DNA of 16,854 bases from Gyrodactylus bullatarudis (taxonomy: Eukaryota; Platyhelminthes; Monogenea; Gyrodactylidea; Gyrodactylidae). Positions 1-8,189 of the stretch are shown here, one piece after another. The notes below the pieces were generated by a model. The model saw only the letters and a program-made list of their open reading frames with translations. It was not told the DNA's origin and made no database searches. Positions within the stretch are counted from its first letter, which is position 1, and the number at the start of each line of letters is the position of its first letter. Location: positions 6,769 through 23,622 of the forward strand of contig SSNU01000288.1 of assembly GCA_012064415.1 (NCBI GenBank), read 5' to 3'. A program made the translations under genes and the position numbers.

Positions 1-88
1 TAGACCAAAATTTCATTATCTTTCGATTGAGACCATTTTCAAATCGATCAGACGTCATCTTCTGACCGTAATAGGAGCCTTTTGCAAA
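1..88 (+). repeat. Left terminal inverted repeat, 88 bp
   Basis: Every base pairs with the reverse complement of 2050-2137. Identity stops after TTTGCAAA at the inner edge. The arm may extend left of the window. Confidence 0.92.
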
Positions 89-369
89 ATTTGGAATTAT
101 TCATGTGTCACGCCAAAAATCCTTTTTCCTAGGTTTTATTGCAAGCATTTGAAATCTTTTCGAAATTAAGTAGTCTTTAAAGTGAAAAAATCTTACTTCA
201 TCAATCAAAGTACAATTTCAGAGTAAAAATCCTCATTGCCTGTGAATCATGGAGTCACATGACATGCTTTTTATAACAACCAATCAGATTTGAGGTCATT
301 TTAATTACTCAGCCAATGAAAATAGAGACTACGTAATTTTTGATGTGATTTTTATCAAATAATCTAATT
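89..369. other. 5' non-coding region of the 1-2137 unit
   Basis: No coding frame of note. CCAAT-type motifs occur near 280 (ACCAATCAG) and 312 (GCCAATGA) on the plus strand, 50-90 bases before the first ATG at 370. They could be part of a promoter for the internal gene, but no clear TATA box follows. Confidence 0.3.
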
Positions 370-1982
370 ATGAATCGACTATTTGAATGTTTACACGATA
401 AAAGAAAATTTTGCTATGTTTGTGGCTACTATTTCCACAATAAAATGATGTTCCCAATAACTGATCTACTTAAACCCTTGTTGCGAGAATATTTCAGTTA
501 TAACTTAAACTTTAATCCTGTCTTCACACCTCCTAACCTATGCCGCTCATGCTATTCGAAAGTAGTCAATCAAAGAACAAGCACGATACGAAATAAGGTA
601 AAGCTTTGGAGTGAGCCTTTTAATCATTCAACAGAATGCTACTTCTGTCTGACAAGAATTCTCCCTGCACGAGCCCCTTCCAAACAAGTAAATATTTATT
701 TATTATTCTCAAGATTTATCCGTCTAATCGAACGTGTCGGGATTTTGTGACGCAACGAAATCAACAATTAGATGTTCTTGGAGATAACCATTTGCAAAGT
801 CCACAATCAAGTGGTAATTCTGTTCAAGAAAACCAAGCTCCCCTCCCTCTTCCTCCTCCTCTTAATGCTCATATCAATCAAAGCTTCATCGATATGGTTA
901 TCAGAAGATACAGATTTTCCAAAAGAAATGCTATGGACTACGCTAGTTTGATGAATACCAGGATGCCTAATGATAGTCATGACGACAATTTATAAGCATA
1001 GAGATGAACCCTTTAAAATTTTTTTCAAAGAATTCGGTACATTTTCCTATTGCTGCAATATTAGGGGTCTTAATTCACGCCTTGGATATAACTTTCAAAT
1101 TCAAGAAGAAAGACTTTTCATGGATTCGAACAAAAGAAGCTTAAAATGCGTACTTTTGTCCAACAACAGCTCCCATCCCCCTATAGTTGTAGCATATTCA
1201 AGAAAACATAAAGAAAGTTACGAAACATTCAGAATTATTTTGGAAAAAATTCATTACTACGAGTATGAATTTAAGGTTATAGCTGATTTCCAAGTCATCA
1301 GCTTAATAAGTGGAATACAATTAGGAAATACTCTGCATCCTTGTTATTTATGTCTATGGAATTCTCGTGAAAGACAAAATCATTACATAACTGAAGCTCA
1401 TCCTGCTCAAAGAGACTATTCCTTAACTAATAACAGGATAAAAAATCCTGTTGTAAGCCCATTAAACATCATACTTCCTCCACTTCATATAAAATTGGGA
1501 ATCTTCAAGCAGTTCGTCAAATGTTTATCAAAAAATCGTTCTGATTCAATGAACTATCTTTTAGAAATGTATGCTAGCATTTCAAAAGCAAAAATTGAAG
1601 AAGGGATATTTACTGGACCTCAAATAAGAGAAATAGCTTATGATCCAGTTTATGAACTTTATCTGCATGAGCCTGAGCTAAGATGTCTTGTATCATTCAG
1701 AAACATTGCAGTGGCTTCCTTGGCAATGTTAGGGCTCAGAATCCAGAGAATTTAGTAAATGACTTATTGAACTCATATTCGAATCTTGGATGTCTCATGA
1801 GTATGAAGATCCATTTTCTCAAACATCATATGAATATATTTCCTGAAGGCCCACTTGGAAATTTATCAGATGAACAGGGCGAGAAATTCCACCAGGATAT
1901 GAAATTCTTGGAGGAAAGATATGTTGATGAAAACATCAAAAATTGTCTATCTGACTACTGTTGGCTTATTTCAAAAAATTAA
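370..1982 (+). pseudogene. Decayed transposase-like gene, uncharacterised arthropod family
   Basis: The reading starts at ATG 370 and passes through four frames or segments: 370-687, 714-~990, ~990-~1700 and ~1700-1982. The N-terminal part has paired cysteines (CYVC, CRSC, CYFC) like a zinc-binding domain, then a proline-rich linker. The middle has LFMDSN (D near 1123), a second acidic strand IADFQV (D near 1285) and a CYLC knuckle near 1342-1353. The end has the block DEQGEKFHQD followed by DYCW. I recall this order of blocks from many unnamed, multi-copy arthropod proteins. The acidic residues could be a DDE triad in an RNase H-like fold; that is inference. One-base shifts near 990 and 1700, plus the 26-nt interruption, make this copy inactive unless it is spliced or corrected. 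Confidence 0.7.
688..713 (+). other. Possible 26-nt intron or insertion
   Basis: The segment begins GTAAAT, ends CTCAAG and is pyrimidine-rich near its end. Removing it joins the CYFC zinc-motif frame in phase to the next frame, which resumes at IYPSN, as expected in this family. At 26 nt it is shorter than usual animal introns, so an insertion is the main alternative. Confidence 0.35.
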
Positions 1983-2049
1983 TAAAAAAATTTTTCAATC
2001 AACAAAATCAATTTTTAAATAAATTAATTAATGAAGTTCACATCAAAAA

Positions 2050-2137
2050 TTTGCAAAAGGCTCCTATTACGGTCAGAAGATGACGTCTGATCGATTTGAA
2101 AATGGTCTCAATCGAAAGATAATGAAATTTTGGTCTA
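2050..2137 (-). repeat. Right terminal inverted repeat, 88 bp
   Basis: Exact reverse complement of bases 1-88. The outer edge is GGTCTA, followed by unrelated sequence GAAAAGTG. Confidence 0.92.
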
Positions 2138-2569
2138 GAAAAGTGAAAAAAAATTTGGAATATCACTTATTAAAAGACGTGAGTTATGCCAAAAAAATGG
2201 AAATTTTCTCTAATTTTACAAATTTATGCCAATAAATTTTTAAAACTCATTGTTTTTCGCATATTTTTCTACTTCCAGCGGTACTTTTACACATCAAACG
2301 AATCAGCATTAAATTTTCTTTCTAATGATGCCCATATTATAGAGGATAATTGCTTCTGTTAATTGATATTAATTAAAATTGATAAACTTGGAAAATTTTT
2401 TTTTCAAATATTAATTTTTTTAATATTTTCCCATTATCTTGGGAACTGACCATTTTTCACCAATCCTAAAACCAGATTTGAAATCAGCATTAAATTTTGG
2501 ATCAGAATCTTTTTAAATTATTCAAGTTCCTTCTGATCGAGAAAAAAGTGACACGCCGTGTAATTTAAT
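2138..2569. other. Non-coding A+T-rich spacer
   Basis: This stretch separates the first TIR unit from the hAT insertion. No open frame with recognisable motifs, no long inverted repeat and no RNA gene is visible. It contained the original target site of the hAT element. Confidence 0.5.
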
Positions 2570-2577
2570 GTTATAAC
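2570..2577 (+). repeat. 8-bp target site duplication, left copy
   Basis: GTTATAAC abuts the hAT terminus CAGGGCATCC and is repeated exactly at 4404-4411. Eight bases is the size produced by hAT transposases. Confidence 0.95.
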
Positions 2578-2588
2578 CAGGGCATCCA
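2578..2588 (+). repeat. hAT left terminal inverted repeat, 11 bp
   Basis: CAGGGCATCCA matches the reverse complement of 4393-4403 exactly; beyond it the match weakens. Short TIRs of this size are normal for hAT elements. Confidence 0.9.
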
Positions 2589-2624
2589 GAAATATGCTTT
2601 TTGAAAAAGAATATATGCTTATAA

Positions 2625-2630
2625 TTTATT
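2625..2630 (-). promoter_or_regulatory. Candidate polyadenylation signal of the hAT transposase
   Basis: On the minus strand this reads AATAAA, about 40 bases after the stop codon at 2668-2670. A second near-match lies at 2637-2642. Both are inside the element, so its transcript could end before the terminus. Confidence 0.45.
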
Positions 2631-2667
2631 CCAAAATTTATTTCAAAATATTCCAAAAAATATTCTT

Positions 2668-4008
2668 TCAAGAGTTCTCAGAATAATAAACAAGGGCATA
2701 TTTTTTCAAATTTTCTGGCTTAAAATTTCGATGCTCTGTTAAAATGTTCCTTAGCTGTGAGAAGCTTCGCTCAACCTCTGAACTCGTACACTGACATTTG
2801 AGAAGATTAGAATATAGCATAGGCTCAACACTTGCTCGGCTTTGATTGAAAATTTCCGAGGCTTGATTTCTATTCAATCTTTCTTCTATGTATTTCTTGA
2901 TATTGGCAGGATCAGCACCGAAATCTAATTCTTTTAATTTTGGGTAGAATTGCTCTATCGTAGCAGATCTGCTTTGGAGTTGTGTAATTAAAGGAAGTAT
3001 ATTTTCATAGCAGTTTGTCAACCTTGTAAGATCTTTTATCAGTCCATCTTCGTTCACCGATTGCTTCGCTCGCTTTAAGAGCTCTCCATCACCTTGGAAA
3101 GAGTTGACTATATGCTTTACCTGGACTATCTTTTTCGAGTAGTACATAGCTGCACTCAACCATGATCCCCATCTACTGCTTACCGGCAAGGGTGGAAAGC
3201 CTATGGGATAAAATTTATTCCGACGAGTTTTGTTCTTTACACATAGAAACTTGATTGAACTTATCAACTTGTCGACCTTTGGATAATTATTTTTAATCCT
3301 GCAACAGCAATTGTGAAGAAGGTGAGAAAAGCATGTTACATGAAATAGCTTCGGATAGAATATTTTTAAAGCATCTTTATAGGCCTTGATCATATAAGAA
3401 GCTGCATCAGATAGTAGAAGCGTGAAATTATTGCTAGGTATTTCCAAGGATTGAATGACTTTGTTGATGTATCTGGCAACACAGGAATAATCCAGCTCTT
3501 CCTCTAGGATTTCGCATCCGCAAAGGTAAGTTTTTTCGGGACTCTCTATAATTCCTATTAGGATGTTGATAACTTGCTTTCCATCAAAATCTGATTCGTC
3601 AACAATTAAGAATACTCTTTCATCGCGCACAAAACTTTTTATTTCTGTATACTTTTCTTGGTACAAGTCGTCTAAGTACTTCCGACATTTCTCGTGAGAT
3701 CCAACGTTGACCTTAAGATCTTTAATGAGCTTTCTTATAGAAGGAAAACGTAGTTTATGCAATGGAATATTAGCGCCCAAGAATGCCTTTGCGAATCGTT
3801 CAGACCAGTCGATTTGTGAGGGCTCATCCATCGTCAATTGTCTTGATGTTTCTTCCATTTTTCTTTTGTGCTTCACTGTTTCACGGTGTTGCAGAACTGA
3901 AGACTTTTTGCAAGCTATTTTTACTAGACATTTCTTGCAGACGAGTTGATCTTCAGAATTGACTTTAAACTCCTCAGGATAGTATCGAGCGTACTTATGC
4001 GCTGACAT
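2668..4008 (-). CDS. hAT transposase with CGGBP1/BED-like zinc finger
   Basis: A 446-residue open frame encodes a protein that would bind the element's ends and catalyse cut-and-paste transposition in the nucleus. An N-terminal finger uses C24, C27, H41 and H47, arranged as in CGG-triplet-binding-protein-like BED fingers. The RNase H-like core shows D137 (LIVDESD) and D201 (LLSDAASYM), then C226/H229 (TCFSH) and the RW pair at 279-280. The C-terminal dimerisation region has SSEVERSFSQLR, in which E413 is the likely third catalytic acid. The length is shorter than many hAT transposases but includes every core block. The start at 4008 is the first ATG after a TATA-like box. The protein resembles a host CGGBP1-like gene in its finger only. 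The target duplications argue that this is the mobile copy. Confidence 0.93.
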   Translation of the reverse strand: MSAHKYARYYPEEFKVNSEDQLVCKKCLVKIACKKSSVLQHRETVKHKRKMEETSRQLTMDEPSQIDWSERFAKAFLGANIPLHKLRFPSIRKLIKDLKVNVGSHEKCRKYLDDLYQEKYTEIKSFVRDERVFLIVDESDFDGKQVINILIGIIESPEKTYLCGCEILEEELDYSCVARYINKVIQSLEIPSNNFTLLLSDAASYMIKAYKDALKIFYPKLFHVTCFSHLLHNCCCRIKNNYPKVDKLISSIKFLCVKNKTRRNKFYPIGFPPLPVSSRWGSWLSAAMYYSKKIVQVKHIVNSFQGDGELLKRAKQSVNEDGLIKDLTRLTNCYENILPLITQLQSRSATIEQFYPKLKELDFGADPANIKKYIEERLNRNQASEIFNQSRASVEPMLYSNLLKCQCTSSEVERSFSQLRNILTEHRNFKPENLKKYALVYYSENS

Positions 4009-4050
4009 GACAAGGAAATAATGACTACAATTGAATGGGTTTTAAAAGTC

Positions 4051-4072
4051 TATATATATTATCCAACCAATC
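4051..4072 (-). promoter_or_regulatory. Candidate TATA and inverted CCAAT box for the hAT transposase
   Basis: Read on the minus strand, GATTGGTTGG precedes AATATATATAGA, which lies about 45 bases before the start codon at 4008. The spacing fits a short 5' leader. This is inferred from sequence shape only. Confidence 0.4.
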
Positions 4073-4392
4073 ATATGAAATCAAGTATGTGAATCAGGAG
4101 ATTTCTTATCATTAGCTGTTATCAAGATAATTTATCTTAGATAATATAGTTGTCATAGCTTTTGTACTTGTCTAACCTTAGTCAGATTATACACTAACAC
4201 AAGGAATCTTTGTCAAGGAGGCTTATCTTTATGTCTATATTCCAATTTATATGCTTTAATACTTTTCAGAGGAAAATATGCTAAATATGCTTTTTAAAAA
4301 TTTGATCTGAAAAATTTCAACAAAAAATAACAAGTGCACTTTATTTATTTCAAAAGGCTGGGTTAAATATCAAATATTCTTTATATGCTTTT

Positions 4393-4403
4393 TGGATGCC
4401 CTG
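4393..4403 (-). repeat. hAT right terminal inverted repeat, 11 bp
   Basis: TGGATGCCCTG is the exact reverse complement of 2578-2588 and abuts the right target duplication. Confidence 0.9.
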
Positions 4404-4411
4404 GTTATAAC
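4404..4411 (+). repeat. 8-bp target site duplication, right copy
   Basis: GTTATAAC is identical to 2570-2577. Confidence 0.95.
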
Positions 4412-4760
4412 ATAGGAAAAGGCTCTCCTAAGGAATAAAACGCTTTTGCAGACTTCTTTTATTTTTTCATGTTAACGCACATTTCTACTTCTAGAGTGAT
4501 AAAATGCTGCGCCACCTTAAAATCTCTAGTCTACCCTTTACCGACTAAAATTTGCCTTATTTTTTTTCAATGACGGGAGGAACTCAAGATTTTTTCGGAA
4601 TCTTATTCATGTTTCTTTCACGCAAAAATCAATGATCAGTGAAAACAACAGTCGGATCTTTTTTCCAGTGATAATGAATGAATTAGAAAAACAAACATTT
4701 TTTATCAAGAGGTCTCTGATTATCCTATCTACTGGAAGTCAATTCAAATGTAAAAGAACT
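4412..4760. other. Non-coding spacer
   Basis: No open frame with recognisable motifs is seen. A short stretch near 4597-4630 (GGAATCTTATTCATG and a CACGCAAAAATC block) resembles 92-122 (GGAATTATTCATGTG and CACGCCAAAAATC), which hints at a shared old repeat; the resemblance is short. Confidence 0.35.
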
Positions 4761-5631
4761 TTAGTTAAAACTTTTATTAAAGTCCCTTTTTAGGTTCTTC
4801 AACATCAAAAATTCTTTTTCTCCATGTTTCTCAAAAAATTTCAAGCATAACTCGAACGATCTGGCTAATTCTTCATCCTCGTTATCAAGGTTCGGAAGTT
4901 ACGTCCTTGTATAATTCTGAATTGATTCAGCAACATCTTGACTGTTTATGCTATACCAAGCCTCACATAGATTTTCCAAATCATCTGCTATGGAGTAAAA
5001 AGATCCATTAGAGCTCCTCTCAGTTCTTCGATTGTGGTACCGTTTCTTCAATCTCTGGATTGTAAACTTACTGTTCAAAAGTTTCATTGGAGTACCTATA
5101 ATCATTTGCTTCTGGACGGCATGACTATCAATTAATATTATTACTTGAAGATCTGCTTCCTCTGATCGTAGGACACCTAAACCTTGCTGAACACCGCATG
5201 CTACTGAGATTTTTGTAAAATCAACATAGAAGAAATTTTCATCAGGAATTTGAACTTCATTAATTTCCTCTGCACTTGACATTGTTCCTTCGAAAGAATT
5301 CATTTATATAAGATCTTGAGCACTGAAAATTATCTAAACCCAAACGTTCAGCAATTTCTTAAGCCTTAAATTTGATTTGAGATTTTGTAACTTCAGAATC
5401 TTTACAATACTTTATGAGATCATCTTCGATTAGAATAAATGTAGAACATCTTGGCTGAATGAATTTGATACGACTGCATGCATCTGATTTCAACTTGTAG
5501 AAATAAGCTTTGGATAAACCTAACTTTTCTTGAACAATTTTACATGGTGCACCATTTAAAATCATAGAAAGTATTTCCTCTCGTTCTTGAAAGGTGTAAA
5601 GATTAGTAGGAGTAGACATTTGAACTAACAT
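4761..5631 (-). pseudogene. Pogo/Tigger-like transposase remnant lacking its catalytic core
   Basis: Translation from 5631 gives a psq-type helix-turn-helix (FQEREEILSMIL, then KLGLSKAYFYKLK). The frame crosses a TAA at 5359-5361 and continues as EIAERLGLDNFQ and SYINEFFRR, the second CENP-B-type helix-turn-helix. A frame change near 5300 leads to a segment with KKRYHNRR and DDLENLCEAWYSI, which resembles the end of a Tigger catalytic domain and its tail. The frame then crosses a stop at 4899-4901 and stays open to 4761 with the acidic run DNEDEELARSF. The central DDE region expected between the DNA-binding and tail parts is absent. The DNA-binding identity is firmer than that of the tail. 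Confidence 0.6.
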
Positions 5632-5686
5632 AGGATTTCATGCCAATTTATGATATTTTTCGAGTTGATTCTTCGCAGGAAATCAA

Positions 5687-5789
5687 CCAATGACAGACAA
5701 GACTAGTTGCACTTTCGTTAAAGTACATGCGGTAAAAATTAAAAACCAACCAATCAGAAGAAACTACAAATTTTCAATCAATTATAAAA
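5687..5789 (+). promoter_or_regulatory. CCAAT and TATA-like motifs between divergent fragments
   Basis: CCAAT occurs at 5687-5691, CCAATCA at 5750-5756 and TATAAAA at 5783-5789. The TATA-like box is about 40 bases before the ATG at 5825, which opens a pogo-like fragment on the plus strand. The minus-strand fragment starting at 5631 diverges from the same interval. No function is proven. Confidence 0.35.
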
Positions 5790-5824
5790 TCAATAGGAAT
5801 TTTTTTTAAATGACATTAATCACA

Positions 5825-6175
5825 ATGCGCCAAAGATTTACCATTGCTATCAAGGTTAAAATTCTAAAGCTTTATTACAATAAGAATTTGTCACCTCATT
5901 TCATCTGTACTTATCTGTAAGTCAATATCAGACTAGTAAAATCTACAATCAGATGTGTAGAAAAATTGGCCGAAGAATCCCTCAAAGATCGAGTTTACAA
6001 CCGCACATCTCAATTGCAAACTTCTACGCTTTCATCAAGAATTGTTGAAGAGGTACTCTATTTAAGACGCAAAAGTATCCCTGTCAGCCAGTCAAGAGTT
6101 AATAAAATTGCTCTCCGGATAGCCGAAAGTCTGAAGCCTCACAGCAACGACAGGTACAAATGGGTTTATCAATAG
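5825..6175 (+). pseudogene. N-terminal pogo/Tigger-like DNA-binding fragment, two exons
   Basis: ATG 5825 starts MRQRFTIAIKVKIL, similar to the start of a psq/CENP-B helix-turn-helix. An ATG at 5810 is in frame but lies close to the TATA-like box. The first frame stops at 5918, but removing 5917-5952 joins it in phase to a second frame. That frame reads CVEKLAEESLKDR and later LRRKSIPVSQSRVNKIALRIAESL, which fits the Tc5/CENP-B helix-turn-helix of Tigger proteins. The homology ends near 6140-6175, where a minus-strand Tigger piece begins. No catalytic domain follows, so this is a truncated relic. Confidence 0.55.
5917..5952 (+). other. Candidate 36-nt intron
   Basis: Starts GTAAGT and ends CAATCAG. 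Splicing gives a single phase-consistent frame from ATG 5825 through 6175. The good donor and the kept phase make an intron likelier than chance, although the length is very small. Confidence 0.5.
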
Positions 6176-6317
6176 ACTCATAATTTCTCGTCTCCAAATT
6201 TATCATCTGAAAAAGTTCTGCTTCTAATCTTCTTCTGTATCCTGGTTTCCATAATCTTCCTATACCTAAGTCTATAGGCTGAGTTATTGGCGTTGAGTTA
6301 GGTAGAAAGAAGCACAA
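6175..6317 (-). pseudogene. Tigger-like transposase fragment (end of DDE domain)
   Basis: Minus-strand translation reads FLPNSTPITQPIDLGIGRL and then WKPGYRRRLEAEL. This is the well-known block near the last catalytic residue of Tigger/pogo transposases (LPPNxTxxxQPxDxGxxRxxKxxYRRxL). The open frame runs on to 6099, but that part is antisense to the plus-strand fragment and is probably chance. The frame seems open upstream to about 6345 (LPNLNLCFF). It may be from the same original element as the neighbouring plus-strand fragment, inverted against it. Confidence 0.7.
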
Positions 6318-6759
6318 GTTCAGATTTGGCAGTCTCTGAAAAGGGCTAAAAGAAGTCTGAACAGCCTTCCATTATGTTGCAGTTGCCAAAAATACAGTTC
6401 CTCTCTACCCTGACCTGAATGAATAGATATCGAGAATCTCAACAACCAACCAAAATCGAGTTTTTTCACTCTCACATCTTCACTTTATTTTTTCAAATCC
6501 TACTGAATTAGGTACAGTTCGACCTGTGCACTTTATGTGGAAAATTGCCCTCTCATCTCTGCCCCTTTTCGGATTTATTTATAAAATATCAGACTACTTA
6601 GAAGCAACCACAATTTATTGTTTTAGATTAGTTCGTTCTGATGGTGTCAGCACATAAGGAACAAACTCTTCATTCGTTCATCTCGTATGGTATCCCACTT
6701 GATATAAATGTTTCCAGTATAATACATTCCTTAATATTTTCATTACAATCAATACTTTG
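6318..6759. other. Non-coding spacer
   Basis: Apart from the likely few extra codons of the Tigger fragment up to about 6345, I see no recognisable gene, repeat or RNA here. Confidence 0.4.
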
Positions 6760-6936
6760 TTAGACCTCATTAGCTTGTATATTCCTCCGATGAGATGCAG
6801 TGTTTCTATGTTGAGTTACATGAAACTTTTTCTCATAGTTCACAAAACAATGACACTTTGTACAGTACAATTTTATGTTGGTCTCTTGAAATCCAGAAGG
6901 ATATTGTCTTATGATATCCATGCGTTTCTCATACAT
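6760..6936 (-). pseudogene. CGGBP1/BED-like zinc-finger relic of a hAT transposase
   Basis: A 58-codon minus-strand frame beginning ATG 6936 contains LYCTKCHCFV followed by HVTQHRNTASHRR. The C-x2-C and H-x5-H spacing and surrounding residues parallel the N-terminal finger of the intact hAT protein at 2668-4008 (LVCKKC, then LQHRETVKHKR). After the stop at 6760-6762 the sequence holds only possible degenerate traces. The two are the same kind of finger but clearly diverged, so this is an older relative and not a copy of the intact element. Confidence 0.6.
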
Positions 6937-7329
6937 TGTTTAACTAGTCTTTCTCTCATTTTGAGATGATGAATGAATCAATTATCCATTAATGGTAGAA
7001 ACAATGACGAGTTTTGATTGGTTGTAGACAAGCCTCATCTGGTCTAGACAAAACTCAGATATGAAGTACATAAGTATGTATTTAATTATGCTTCAAGTAT
7101 TGGTTGGTAACCACAGGCTAGTCACTAATATTTGAAAATAGGCTTGAAAATTTTCAGCGAGACATGTGAAAATGTTTTAGAATGAGCGTAATTAAAGAAA
7201 CTGACCATAGGGACTTATAGGCATTTTTTGCCCTGCTAATAATTAAAATCAATAATGATATAGAAAATCATGGTAAGCTCATGCATGCTAGGCATCTAAA
7301 CATTTTTCATAAGTTCACGATCTAAGTTT
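6937..7329. other. Non-coding spacer
   Basis: No convincing coding frame, repeat or RNA gene is visible. The last codons before 7330 (reading SSRSKF) may already belong to the Merlin-like fragment. Confidence 0.4.
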
Positions 7330-7572
7330 GTGAGCATAAGACAAGGTAAGATAATATTAAGACTCAAAATTGGCTCTGGTACATATCTTGGCTGTTATTG
7401 TGTTATCAAGTCTGGCTTCAACTTGGAATGCATCCAAGACAACGTCAAGATATGCAGCAAGACCGCAGTTGACTGGACTAATTTTGTGAGAGACATATTC
7501 GTCAACAAGTTCTTCGATCAAGACAACGGGGTCGGAGGTTTTGCAAAGGAGGTCCAGATTGACGAGACGCAG
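7330..7572 (+). pseudogene. Merlin (ISXO2/IS1016-type) transposase fragment
   Basis: The frame reads SIRQGKIIL, then KICSKTAVDWTNFVRDIF and GFAKEVQIDET. This order (SIRxG, a helix-turn-helix with the VDWxNFxRE-like block, then the VEIDE motif with the first catalytic aspartate) is typical of ISXO2-like transposases of Merlin elements. The fragment has no ATG of its own, and the later catalytic residues are missing. The coding match ends at CAG followed by GTAATA at 7573, which could be a splice donor, but no matching downstream exon is recognisable. The frame runs on to 7623 without family resemblance. Confidence 0.7.
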
Positions 7573-7623
7573 GTAATAATTTTAAGTATGCTTGGAGATG
7601 ATGATATCAATGATATCAGATAG

Positions 7624-7992
7624 AATGGCAATTGAACTTCTTGAAAAGGCAACGCCTAATCGAGTCTGCAAGACTCCAACTATTAATATGAATGCAAACA
7701 AATACTGGGAACTTGTTTCATTTGATGCAAACTTTTTTTGTGAACCCGGCATTCTTTGAGGCAATCTGGATATTTCAGCACCTATCAGATTTGAAGGCAT
7801 TACGTAGAATTTGCAGGCAGTTGAAAGATTTATACAAATCGCCTTTGATGCCAGTCTTAATTCTCTCAGTTTGAAGGAGAAATACAATTATTCGTGCGAC
7901 TGTCTCTGCCCAGGAATGATGCGGTTTTTGAAGATTATAAACTTGCTAATAGCGTAAAAACATAAAATTTATGGTGGTCGAATTAATATGTG
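7624..7992. other. Weakly coding-like or non-coding stretch
   Basis: A plus-strand frame from ATG 7626 reads about 44 codons, including NANKYWELVSFD and CEPGIL, then meets TGA, and further in-frame stops follow. It looks like decayed coding sequence, but I cannot assign a family with confidence. Open frames on the other strand here have no recognisable motif. Confidence 0.3.
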
Positions 7993-8032
7993 GGCCACTT
8001 CAAATATTCTAAATTCTCGATTTATTTTAAAC
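7993..8032 (+). repeat. 40-bp sequence with an exact inverted copy at 15294-15333
   Basis: Begins GGCCACTTCAAATATTC and ends TTATTTTAAAC. The reverse complement occurs without mismatch at 15294-15333, and similarity stops sharply on both sides of both copies. Its place about 160 bases beyond the Tc1-like stop codon suggests a transposon end, but this is unproven. Confidence 0.85.
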
Positions 8033-8189
8033 AATATTATTTTCAAATTAACACTGTTAGATGCACAAGAAAATTTTCTATCAAATAATAATTGAATGAA
8101 TTTTTCTATCATCGTATATTTCCCTATAAAGGTAAAAATACTATTTTTCATTGAAAATCAAAACGAAAAAATATGTGGTTCACTTTTTA

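Larger units (their letters stand above)
1..2137 (+). mobile_element. TIR-flanked DNA transposon-like unit of unnamed superfamily
   Basis: Bases 1-88 are the exact reverse complement of 2050-2137, and a single broken coding region (370-1982) lies between them, which is the plan of a class II transposon. The outermost bases are TA on both sides. Because TA is its own reverse complement, it could be the last TIR bases or a TA target duplication. The left flank is outside the window, so the true end and the target duplication cannot be settled. The encoded protein does not match hAT, Tc1, piggyBac, Merlin or pogo motifs; it belongs to a repeated, uncharacterised arthropod family. This copy is defective because its reading frame changes at least three times. 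Confidence 0.8.
2578..4403 (-). mobile_element. Complete hAT transposon, apparently intact
   Basis: The element is 1826 bp long and starts CAGGGCATCCA, with the reverse complement TGGATGCCCTG at its other end. It sits between exact 8-bp duplications and carries one uninterrupted transposase gene on the minus strand. The termini, duplication size and encoded protein all agree with the hAT superfamily. No frameshift, stop codon or internal deletion is visible. The perfect duplication and open frame suggest a recent insertion. Copies of an ATATGC motif cluster near both ends and may be transposase-binding subterminal repeats. Confidence 0.95.

Noticed and set aside
3707..3949. Plus-strand open frame of 80 codons
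   Set aside because: It lies antisense inside the intact hAT transposase gene and has no recognisable motif.
6757..6969. Plus-strand open frame of 70 codons
   Set aside because: The opposite strand carries the recognisable zinc-finger frame, so this is its shadow.
7582..7887. Minus-strand open frame of 101 codons
   Set aside because: No family resemblance; it overlaps a plus-strand stretch that looks slightly more coding-like.
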